DNA of 64,000 nucleotides from Ilex aquifolium (lineage: Eukaryota > Streptophyta > Magnoliopsida > Aquifoliales > Aquifoliaceae), in NCBI GenBank assembly GCA_951799425.1, contig OX637395.1, forward strand, positions 11,448,451 through 11,512,450. Direction: 5' to 3'. Every line of letters begins with the position of its first letter. Within the stretch, counting starts at the first letter, position 1. The notes beneath the pieces were generated by a model that did no database searches, was not told the DNA's origin, and worked only from the letters and a program-made list of their open reading frames with translations. Below, one piece after another: positions 1 to 9,191 of the stretch. A program made the position numbers and the translations under genes.

Positions 1-861
1 CTTAAGAGAAATCCATGAAGACATCTGCGGCAATCACATCGGAGCTCGAGCTCTGGCTTGTAAAGCTCTAAGGCAGGGATATTTTTATCCTACCCTGCTC
101 AAAGATGCAATAGAACTGGTCAAAAAGGTGCAAACCTGCAAGTTGTATGCCAATATCCCACACTGCCCATCGAAGCTCCTTACCTCGGTGGTAAGTTCAT
201 GGTCGTTCCAGCAGTAGGGATTAGACATACTCGGTCCCCTCCCTACCAGCACTGGACAATGTAAATTTGTGATAATTGTGGTGGATTATTTCACCAAATA
301 GGTTGAGATGGAACCTCTTGCAAAAATTGCAGAACATAAGATCCAGAGCTTCACTTGAAAACCCATAATCTGCAAGTTTGGAATACCCAGGGAAATCGTC
401 TCAGATAATAAGAAGTAGTTCAACAATCCCAAGTTCAAAGGGTTTTGTGCTGAGCTAGGCATAAAGAATTACTTCTAGGCACCAGCTCATCCTCAGTCAA
501 ATGGGCAAGCAGAAGTAACCATCCGCACTATTAAGACAGCTCTTAAAACAAAACTCGAAGCATTGAAAGGTCGATGGGTGGAACATCTACCAGAAGTGCT
601 ATGGACTTATAGAACCACCGCCATAATAGCAACTCAAGAAATTCCCTTCGCCTTGGCTTATGGTACTGAAGCGGTGGCCCCTGTGGAAATGGGCATCTAA
701 TCCCCAAGAACAGAGCTCACCAACCCCCGAACAAAACGACGAATCACTTCTAGTCAATCTCGACCTCTTAGATGAAAAAAGGGACAGAGCCTTACAACGC
801 ATCATTGATTATCAGACTTGTGTCCCAAATTCACTATTATATTGCCTACTTTAAAATTTTG
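1..861 (+). pseudogene. Tat-type Ty3/gypsy integrase fragment, decayed
   Basis: The + strand reads as a degenerate integrase closely similar to the one on the - strand of the Tat copies further right. The zinc-finger region (HIGARAL, then CNIPHCP-like spacing) is followed by the core, recognisable by GLDILGP, VVDYFTK and VSDN, and then by NGQAEVTI with the third acidic catalytic residue. In-frame stops interrupt it at several places, for example after SFQQ, after DYFTK and after SDNKK. It lies opposite in orientation to copy A and has no visible LTR, so it is a remnant of another insertion of the same family. It continues beyond the left edge. Confidence 0.85.
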
Positions 862-1453
862 AGTATCCAATGTTGTAGCACCCCTGTAGTTTAAATCCTT
901 TCGAACTTTCTTTTTAGTTACGAGCAAAGCACTCCTTAAAGCTTCATCAATGGCTGATTATGTGGGTGAAAGCCCATCATCTAAGAAGCACATGTTCGTT
1001 GAAAGCTCAAAAATTATGCCAATGTTTGAGCAATTCATAGCATAAAATTTTGACTTAGGTAACAACATCTATATTGTCCTCATATAGTTTATATGTAAAA
1101 TTTTAATACATTTCTACATATTCAGTTGCTTGAATGATATTGATACACTGGCATGTTCATTTTTGTAGTTTTTTAGGGCATTTCAACTACTCTTTCTCAA
1201 AGTAATGGAGGATACAAGTATGACTATGCAACTTCTCTATGCCTTGCTGAAGTTTTCAAGGTACAAGGTGTGCATTTGATATTGAACAACCAAGAGTTTC
1301 AATTAGAAGACCATTTGGGTTCTAATATATTGTGCGTATTTGAACCTTGGCCGCATCACATTTTACGCATAAGTAGCCGTCCATAATTTATTTTTATTTT
1401 GTTCACTTCTTTAGGAACAAAATTTCTTATCGTATAACCATTACAATATATGT
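862..1453. other. Intergenic stretch with an unrecognised exon-like segment
   Basis: No complete gene is visible. Positions 1177-1260 (+) look like an 84-bp exon. They follow a T-rich tract ending in AG, are open for exactly 28 codons (including GGYKYDYATSLCLAEVF), and are followed by GTACAA. A second gene-like stretch begins at an ATG near 951 (MADYVGESPSSKKHMF). I do not recognise the protein. It may be a captured or broken host gene cut off by the Tat insertion at 1454. Confidence 0.3.
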
Positions 1454-2178
1454 TGATGGTGTTAATTTACAAAGGATGAGCAAAGGGTGTGGATGTGTAT
1501 GGAATCAAATATGGTGTCTGAGCTACAAGGCTCGTGCCAGAAATGTTGGTAAATGCTGAGGAAAATTGTAGAAGGGGAAGTGATGACAATGAAATTACAG
1601 TGGTTCACCGGCCTGGGAGCCCGGCTAGTCCACTCTTCAATAGAGACTCTTGTTCCTGTTTCTTTATTGATTGTGTCGAGTATGTTACAATGCAATGTGG
1701 AGGAAATTAGGGTTCCTCTTGGCTCTATTGCCTCTCTCCCTCTCAATGGAGGCTTGCCCTGCTTTTATAGCCTCATACTTACCTCTAATCCGATTTTACT
1801 TCCTATAATGAAGGGATCTTTTCCCCTTTCTCTCCCCAATCCCGGGGCTTCCTATATGGCTGGCCTTGTACCCCGAGATCTTTGTCTTCTATCTTGGGAT
1901 CCTCCTTAGCCTTTGGAGATGATCTTGGTTGGCTAAGAGTTTTATGCCTTGACTTTAGCTTGGCTATTACTTCGGAGGTGTGTGCTATCATCTTGCTGTC
2001 TTCTCACCGCTTCCCACATCGTTTCGCTTGGGGGAAGCTCCTGCTAGGGCTGGACGAGCTCTAACTATGGCTGGATGAGCTCTGCCTATGGCTGGATGAG
2101 CTCTGCCTATCTTTCCTGACCTCCTGAACTGAGCTTATTTTCTGAACTCGTGCTTAGGGTTTATTTTAGGTATCATCA
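1454..2178 (-). repeat. 3' LTR of Tat copy A
   Basis: This 725-bp segment aligns along its length with 26976-27726. In - orientation it begins TGATGATACC and ends in a CATCA-like terminus, and it is directly preceded by a polypurine tract. Shared landmarks include the 'ctgagctacaaggctc' and 'tggttcaccggcctgggagc' blocks. The flank immediately left of the LTR does not match the flank right of the copy B LTR, which fits two separate insertions later joined. Small ORFs inside it are not genes. Confidence 0.85.
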
Positions 2179-2196
2179 GTTGCCCCCCAGCCCCTG
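2179..2196 (-). other. Polypurine tract of Tat copy A
   Basis: On the - strand a purine-rich run (AGGGGCTGGGGGGCAAC) lies immediately upstream of the LTR start TGATGATACC. This is where plus-strand DNA synthesis is primed in LTR retrotransposons. It confirms the - orientation and the 3' LTR boundary. Confidence 0.8.
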
Positions 2197-2354
2197 CCTC
2201 AAGCGAGCTTGGGCAAAGGCTGAGCTGTTTTTAAACCGAGCTAGACTGGCGCGTGGCTGACCCTGTCTTGCACGTGACTGAAGCCCTTTGATGGTTTGTA
2301 GTAATCATGTCTTTCCTCGATTCCCGTGCACGTTTCAGCCCACGTTCCTCAAGC

Positions 2355-2362
2355 TTTAAATA
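2355..2362 (+). promoter_or_regulatory. TATA-like box for antisense gene 1
   Basis: The motif TTTAAATA lies about 70 bp upstream of a pyrimidine-rich leader (from about 2390) and about 460 bp upstream of the chosen start codon of antisense gene 1. It sits between the LTR and the gene on the + strand, so it could give the antisense gene its own promoter. The assignment is by position only. Confidence 0.4.
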
Positions 2363-2816
2363 CCCAAACGGCTATCTGAACCGCCTCTTCCCACTGTTCA
2401 TCTTCTTCCCTTTTGATTTCTGAGTTTCCAGCTTGAAGTTTTCTGATTCTTACCCAAAATCGAGTCTTTGTGTTCGACTTGAGGATCTGCGGTGCTTTCT
2501 TCCTTCAGTTTTGCTCTGGATTGTTGCTCGTTTCTCTTTCCTAGCTAGGTACGCTTTCCCTGTTCCCTTTTCAATTTTTCTCGTTCTGGATCCTTTGAGT
2601 TCGAGGTGGTTATTGCATTTTTGGTCTTTTCGGTTCTTTTATTTCTGGAATCGTGATTGTTGTCTCTCCCCTCTTCCCCGTTTTGTGGATTGGAACTCTA
2701 TTGTGCACATACTTGCTGTTGGGAGCTATTGTGCTGACCCTAGGGTTATTAGAGAGAGTTTGATTAGTGTTCCTCCTCTCTATCGTTCCTTTGATCTTCC
2801 TTTTTCCTTCCCAAAC

Positions 2817-5318
2817 ATGCATGCCTCTTCTAGAGCTACTCGTTCCTCTGTTTCTTCCCTAGAAGGTAGGTTTGCCGAGGAAGAGACCGAATTAGGGGAA
2901 GTGGGTGATGAGATCGATAACTTCCCTGGTGTTGACGCTGTTGAGTCCGGAGTCAATACTGAGGAACTTCCCTCCTCGTCTTCTCCTATGCCCCCCAAAT
3001 CTGACAAAGGCAAAGACAAAGTCAGTGGGGTTGGGGTTTCTGGCAGTTCATCATACCTAGGAGCTGCTTTAGATCATGCTGAGTTTGTGGGCCCTAGTAA
3101 GGTCCACCCTTCCTTTATGAGGATTTTCACTGCCCGCTATGGGTTTCCTGCTGGTGTTCAACCCTGGTGTCCAGACAGCTCTACCCTTTACGTTGCTAAA
3201 GTTCATAAGAGGGTCTGCTTCTTTGAGTTCGCATTCGAGAATGACCTTCGCTTTCCTCTGCACCCATTCATCAAGAATGTTCTGCAATACTTCAATGTTT
3301 GTCCCTCTCAGCTTTCTCCTAACTTATGGGGGGTTCTGGTGGGTCTTCTGGTCTTTTTCAAGGACCACAAGCTCGGGGTTCCCAGCATTTCCCTGCTTTT
3401 AGATTTTTTTAACGTCAAGCTGACCTCTTCTGAGGGTTTCCTATATATTTCTAAGCGTGCCAACGCTAGACAGATCATCTCTCATATTTCATCCTCCCAT
3501 AAGCACTGGAAAGAACGTTTCTTCTTTGTTGGGGGTACCAATTGGGAATACAACCCTGCTGATAGAACGGATACTCTTGGCATCCCTAAGGCCTGGACTG
3601 TTCCAGAGAACTTGCGTGAGTCCTTGCTTGAGTTGACTGAGCTTTGCTTTAAGAATCATGAGTTTCTGACTCTGCTTTGCTTGTGATGTGTCTAGGTACC
3701 CGACCTGGGCTCAACGCTGAGGACGAGGAAGTAAAGTTGAAGTTGGTCAAGTGTGACCCGAGAAGGTATTCTGAGCTTATTCAGCCCTTTGTTCTGGTTG
3801 AGAGAGGATTTAGTCCTCCTGGGATATAGGTAGAAGCCCCGCCTCCTATTTCTGTGTTCAGACCTGAAGAAGCAACAGGTAATTCCCTTTTCTTAATAAG
3901 TTGTGCTGCCTCTCTTCCTATATATTTTTTTTTTAATTCGAACCAGACCTTCCAGGACCCTCCACCATGAAGTCTACCCCTGAAGAGCTCCAGGCTAAGG
4001 TTGAGGAGTTAATGAAGAGTGGTAAATCTGGCAAGCGCAAGGCCCAGGTCAGCTCTGGGAGCGGCCTTATTACCCGGGCTAAAATTCCAAGGTTGGAGAT
4101 GCCTTCACCCTCTTCATCCGCTAAAGAACAGGCTTCCACCAAGGCCCTGCCTTCCTCATCCGAAATTCCTCAAATTGCAGCCCCCTCTTCCCCATCAGAG
4201 GCTCAGCCTACGTTGGTACATGCTCAGGTGGCAGGTCAGGCTTCCCCTTCCTCCTCTGAGGTCGAGAGAGCCTTGGGACTGATCTCCGATCTCCAACCCG
4301 ACACTTTCACATACAGTGCTTCCGGGAAGATTGTTAAGAGAGGGAGAAAATCTGAAGAAGAAGATGGAGATTCTTTCTTCGATAACATGGATCTCGCTGC
4401 GGGAGTTGTTTCTTCTATTTTTTCTGAGTCTCATTTCATAGTCTCACGTAACTTGCTGAACTTCCTTTGTGTCCTCAGACGGCCCTCCATGTGAAGGGTT
4501 TATTGCACCGAGTTCGATCTTATGAGCGCTCTGTTAAGGCTCTGAAGGCGTATAAGATCAAAGTTGCTGAATTTTCCTTTGAGAACAAGGACCTCAGGAC
4601 CCAGGTGCAAGATCTTAAGGAGCAAGCATAGAAGCAAGCCTCCGACCTCAAACACACCCTAACTATCAAGGTCAGAGCTGAGGAAGGGGAGAAGAAAGCT
4701 CGAGATGAGCTACGGATAACCAAGGAGGATCTGAAGCTCAAATCTGAGGCCTGGACCAAGGCTAGTCAAGAGGCTTTTGATGCCAAGAAAGAGCTCAGCC
4801 TGGAAAGACATGATTACCTCACCCTCAACGAGGCAAAGGGCAAGCTCTGCGAGGAGCTTGAGGCGCAGAAAAACCTGGTCAGACAGCGGGATAACGAGGT
4901 GGCAGAGCTGAAGGATGAGGCCACCACCATGTGGGCTACTGGGTGGCTTGCCTTTAGGCGTAAGGCTATCAAGGTTTTTCCAGACCTGGACTTCAACTTC
5001 TCTATCCCTACCGAGGAAGAAGAGGAAGAATCTAACTCTGATAATGAGGAAGACACCTCGGTTCCTCCAGCTGAAGCCTTGAACCAGGGTGTGCCTGCTT
5101 CTCAGGCTATTCCACGTACCAATTCCTTCTCTGCTGACCTCGTGTCCAGGGCCCTTAATCAAGAATTGCTAGATGATGGAGTGGAGGTTCCTGGGGCCAG
5201 CATCCCTGAGACTACTACTCCTCTGACCCCTGAGTCCTTGCTTGCAGATCTTCCGAGCTCTACTCCTGCACCTGAGGCTTCCTCTATTGAACTTCAAGAT
5301 CCACCTTCAGAGACTTAG
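2817..5318 (+). pseudogene. Antisense gene 1 of Tat copy A (PF04195-type domain plus coiled coil), broken
   Basis: By comparison with copy B this is a four-exon gene: about 2817-3667, 3696-3878, 3947 to roughly 4440, and 4479-5318. I chose ATG 2817 because the open frame upstream from 2433 is pyrimidine-rich leader. Exon 1 encodes an acidic serine-rich leader and then a globular domain (VCFFEFAF, LRFPLHPFIKNVL, CPSQLSPNLW) of the 'putative gypsy type transposon' kind. Exon 3 is Ser/Pro-rich with basic patches that could act in nuclear targeting. Exon 4 is a long charged coiled coil ending in an acidic stretch. Breaks are TAG at 3827-3829 (copy B has GAG), TAG at 4629-4631, and a first donor changed from GTAAGT to ATGAGT. 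Function unknown. It runs opposite to gag-pol. Confidence 0.7.
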
Positions 5319-5988
5319 TGTTTTTTTATTTTTGCAACTATAAACTTGTATTTAATGTACCTTTGATTCTTGCTTCTGAAATACAACTTTTGTTTTTGAA
5401 ATGCGATGTGTTGCGATGTGATTTCTGGCTTTGCTTTGAAATATAGTTGAAACATAGTTGTTTTCCTTTGTTTTATGTTCCTCTTGCCCCCATTGCTTTG
5501 AGAAGTACTTCAGTCCTTCTTAAAGCAAGATTGAGGACTGTACGTGCTGTCGGGTTCTAAGGAACTTATCAGGACTTCCTTATCCTGATGTGAGCATGGT
5601 TCTTGGAACCGAAGGTCTTAAAGACTTGCTATGGAGACGTCAGGCTACCAACCGAGCTGAGCTCAACTCAAAGGAGTATGACGAGTATTATGTTTAAATG
5701 GGGTCAGAATTACTTCCAATTATATTGAATGTATTGGGAGGGGTTACCTTGTGCTGACTCATTTTCCCGCCTTTTCCCAACTGTTTTTCAAAGCCGTAAC
5801 TACCTTTATTAATTAGGAAACTAAAAGGACCGCCGACTCTGCCTTCCATGTGGTTCTTGGTTCCCTAAAAGCTTTCGATATTTCTCAAGGCTCTTGACAT
5901 CTCTAGTGTTTCCTTCTTCTTTGCCAAAATATCTCTGAGTCTCTTCTTGATTCTTTGTGGTTACTTTCTGTCTTTACCGTAATCTTTG
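5319..5988 (+). other. Spacer between antisense genes 1 and 2, candidate promoter region
   Basis: No ORF of note. The spacer is well conserved in copy B (18796-19474), including the block around 'accgccgactctgcctt' (about 5830) and a pyrimidine-rich leader just before the ATG at 5989. It probably contains the 3' end of gene 1 and the promoter and leader of gene 2, but I see no unambiguous TATA box. Confidence 0.45.
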
Positions 5989-7075
5989 ATGGCTGCCTCC
6001 GTTTCTTCTCTGTTCAAGGAACGCACTTCTTTCGGAATCGAATGGAAGTGGCATTGTCGCTACTTGTCTCCTTCAACACTAGAGCCTTCTGATTTGGCAG
6101 TCATCAAGAGGCGATTCTTCCCTGAGCTTGACCTGTCTCTGCGAGTTCCTACTCCTGATGAGCCTTGCAATTATCTTTCTCGAGGAGAGGTTTGTTTCTT
6201 TGAGGGTGCCTTGGACATGGGACTTCGCCTTCCCATTCATCCTTCTATTGGGCGGGTTCTTGCCCATTATGGCCTGTGCCCCTCTCGCCTTTCCCCTCGA
6301 GGATGGGCTGCTATGGTCAGCTTTTTCCTCTTTTGGCGCCTGTATGGGAATGGTAGGTTCCCTTCTGTTGCTGAGTTCCTTTACTTCTTCGAGATCGAGG
6401 AAGATGATGCCCCTTGCTTCAACTTCTTTCGTTGGAGGCACTTTGATTCACCTTTTTTGGTTCTAGACCTTCCTTCCAATCCTGCAGGGTGGTCTAAACA
6501 CTTCTTTTACGCTTCTGGGAAGTCTTGGCGGTCTCCTGAGCTGCGCTGTCCTGATGCTAGGATTCCACAATCCTGGGAGAGTTTTTCTCGCATTGGTACG
6601 CTCAAGCTGAGATCCTTCGAACTTTTCTCATGAAGATATATTCTTATTATACTCTTGTTGTGCAGGTCCTCCTGATCTGGATTTTCCAGAGATGATGAAT
6701 ATTGATGAGTTGCGGCTTGTAGAGCCTAGGACTTATTCGGAGCTGATGACGAATGAGAACCTCTATTTGCTTGAGGTTGAGGCTACTGAATATGAATTTT
6801 CCTCCATTCCCTATTCTTCTTGGACCTCTCCCTCTGAGTCTAACGAGGAAGAGGACTCTGATGAGGAGGGGGACACTGGCGCAAGTTCGAAGAAGCGTAA
6901 GAGGGATGGCTCATTCTCACCTGACTCTCTTTCCATAATTTTTCTTACCCCAGCAGGTCAGAAGCTTCTTGACTCGCTCTACAAGGCTGAACAAGAAAAG
7001 GATGAGCTGAAGGAGGAGAATGCTCGCCTGAAGGAGGAAGTTGTCGAGCTGAAGTCACAGCTTAAGAAGGATTAG
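5989..7075 (+). CDS. Antisense gene 2 of Tat copy A, intact two-exon gene (PF04195-type domain plus acidic/coiled-coil tail)
   Basis: The exons are 5989-6595 and 6666-7075. The intron begins GTACGC and ends in a T-rich tract with GTGCAG. The joined frame encodes 338 residues with no stop. Residues 1-203 form a globular domain homologous to antisense gene 1 (VCFFEGALDMGLRLPIHP, CPSRLSPRGW, then a Phe/Trp-rich C-terminal half). Exon 2 holds an acidic Ser/Glu segment, a basic KKRKR patch that could be a nuclear signal, and a terminal Lys/Glu heptad-like helix of about 40 residues. It ends about 130 bp before the hairpin array and converges with pol. Copy B has exactly the same exon 1 length but a premature TGA. 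Function unknown. That the frame stays open while pol decays may reflect chance or selection. Confidence 0.7.
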
Positions 7076-7202
7076 GAGTTCTACCTCCTTGTACTCCCTT
7101 TCTTTTCTGATTAATGCCAAACTTTGTTTCTCTTTACATTTTCTTGAACGCTTGTATTCTAGAATTCTTTGAATATCAGATCTTTCTTTTTGAACGTGCA
7201 TG

Positions 7203-7890
7203 TTCATGTATGAGCTGAGGGGCTCATCTTGAGTTTCATAAGCTTGGAAGCTTATCGTTTGTATATGAGCTGAGGAGCTCATCTTGAATTCTATAAGCTT
7301 AGAAGCTTATCGCTTGTTTATGAGCTGAAGAGCTCATCTTGAGTTTCATAAGCTTGGAAGCTTATCGTTTGTATATGAGCTGAGGAGCTCATCTTGAATT
7401 CTATAAGCTTAGAAGCTTATCGCTTGTTTATGAGCTGAAGAGCTCATCTTGAGTTTCATAAGCTTGGAAGCTTATCGTTTGTATATGAGAGGAGCTCATC
7501 TTGAATTCTATAAGCTTAGAAGCTTATCGCTTGTATATGAGCTGAAGAGCTCATCTTGAGTTTCATAAGCTTGGAAGCTTATCGTTTGTATATGAGCTGA
7601 GGAGCTCATCTTGAATTCTATAAGCTTAGAAGCTTATCGCTTGTATATGAGCTGAGGAGCTCATCTTGAATTTTATAAGCTTAGAAGCTTATCGTTGGTT
7701 TATGAGCTGAAGAGCTCATCTTGAATTTTATAAGCTTAGAAGCTTATCGTTCATTTATGAGCTGAAGAGCTCATCTTGAATTTTATAAGCTTAGAAACTT
7801 ATCGTTTGTTTATGAGCTGAGGAGCTCATCTTGAATTTTATAAACTTAGAAGCTTATCGCTTGTTTATGAGCTGAGGAGCTCATCTGAAG
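7203..7890. repeat. Tandem hairpin-repeat array, copy A (about 12.5 units of about 55 bp)
   Basis: Each unit contains two imperfect palindromes in series. One is built on ATGAGCT...AGCTCAT (7-bp arms), the other on ATAAGCTT...AAGCTTAT (8-bp arms). In the first half, two unit types alternate (one with a 'gtttcat' linker, one with 'attctat'), giving a higher-order repeat of about 110 bp. The array lies exactly where pol (- strand, ending 7987) and antisense gene 2 (+ strand, ending 7075) converge. Both strands can fold, so it could act as a two-way terminator, a processing site or a small-RNA source. That is inference. Confidence 0.9.
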
Positions 7891-7986
7891 CTGTAGAGCT
7901 CGTTCCATTTCATTTTTGGAAACCGTATGAGGATGAATCAAAAACTTGTTTATTTTCATTGAAAATAACTTTATTACAAGGAAAAC

Positions 7987-9191
7987 TTACTGAAAGAACT
8001 TCTTAAGATGCTCCGTATTCCAAGAATGAGGTAGGATATTTCCTTCTTCTGTTTGTAACTCATAGTTCCCACGTCTAATTATTTTCGAAACGACGTAGGG
8101 GCCTTCCCAGTTTGGTCCCAGCTTCCCATGTGTGGGATCCTTCCTCGCAAGCAGAAGCCTCCTAAGCACCAAGTCTCAAACCTTGAAACTTCTGTGTCTT
8201 ACCTTCCTGTCGTAGTATCTTGCGGTTTTCCTTTGGTAACTTTGGACGCGATGTAGAACTCTGTCTCTCTTTTCATCCAAGAGATCGAGGTTCAGTAGGA
8301 GAGATTCGTCATTGTGTTCGGCGTCTACAAACTCCACCCTAGGCGATTGGAGCCCTACTCGACTGGTGCCACTGCCTCGGTTCCAAAGGCCAGAGCAAAC
8401 GGGGTTTCCTGAGTTGCAGACCTGGCGGTGGTCCTGTAGGCCCACAATACTTCAGGGATGTACTCCACCCACTTGCCTTTAAGGTTTTCTAGTTTGGTCT
8501 TCAGAGCTGCCTTTATGGTTCTGATGGTGACCTCTGCTTGTCCATTGGATTGAGGATGTGCCGGAGCTGAGAAGTAGTTTTTTATCCCGAGCTCAGCACA
8601 AAACCTTTTAAACTTTGGGTTGTCAAACTATTTTCCATTGTCAGATACGACTGCTCTGGGAACCCCAAACCTGCAAACTATAGATTTCCAAACGAAGTTT
8701 TGGACCTTTTGTTCGGTGATTGCTGCCAAAGGTTCGACCTCTGCCCACTTGGTGAAGTAATCCACCCATATGATAGCAAACTTGCATTGTCCCACACCGG
8801 TGGGAAGGGGTCCAAGTATGTCCAAACCCCACTGTTGGAAAGGCCATGGGCTTATCACCGAGGTCAATAGCTCAGGTGGACAATGGGAAACGTTGGCATG
8901 TTCCTGGCAAGTCTTGCATTTCTTGACCAATTCGGTGACATATTTGAGCACAGTGGGCCAATAATACCCTTGCCTCAGTGTTTTTCCTGCCAGGGCCCGA
9001 GCTCCGATGTGATTGCCACATATTCCCTCATGCACTTCTCTCAGTATATAGTTGGCGTCTTCATCTCCCACGCATTTAAGGAGAGGTGCTGAAAATCCTC
9101 ATTTGTACAGATTTCCTTGCAGCAAATAAAATCTGGCTGACCTGGCTCTTAGCTTGGAGGCCTCCTTAGCATCGTTTGGCAAGGTTCCGTT
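7987..9191 (-). pseudogene. Integrase and pol C-terminus of Tat copy A, broken
   Basis: Integrase joins retrotransposon DNA to the genome. The zinc-binding region (HEGICGNHIGARAL...CKTCQEH) and the core (GLDILGP, VDYFTKWAEVEP, VVSDNGK, then NGQAEVTI) are readable. The C-terminal segment LGPNWEGPYVV ends in a stop at 7987-7989. In-frame stops interrupt it near 9095 (CGA to TGA against copy B), at NGK before 8628, after the third catalytic motif near 8370, and near 8180. No chromodomain is present, as expected for Tat. It is an inactive remnant. Confidence 0.8.

Noticed and set aside
1553-2064. ORFs inside the Tat LTR
   Set aside because: They are not conserved between the two LTR copies as reading frames and have no domain. 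LTR sequence explains them.
2433-2816. N-terminal extension of antisense gene 1 from an upstream ATG
   Set aside because: Pyrimidine-rich, Phe/Leu/Ser/Trp-biased translation typical of untranslated leader. ATG 2817 begins the Ser-rich acidic leader shared with copy B.
7203-7890. Regularly spaced palindromic repeats that resemble a CRISPR array
   Set aside because: The spacers are not unique; they repeat with the units. The setting is a plant retrotransposon between two convergent genes, and no cas gene is present.
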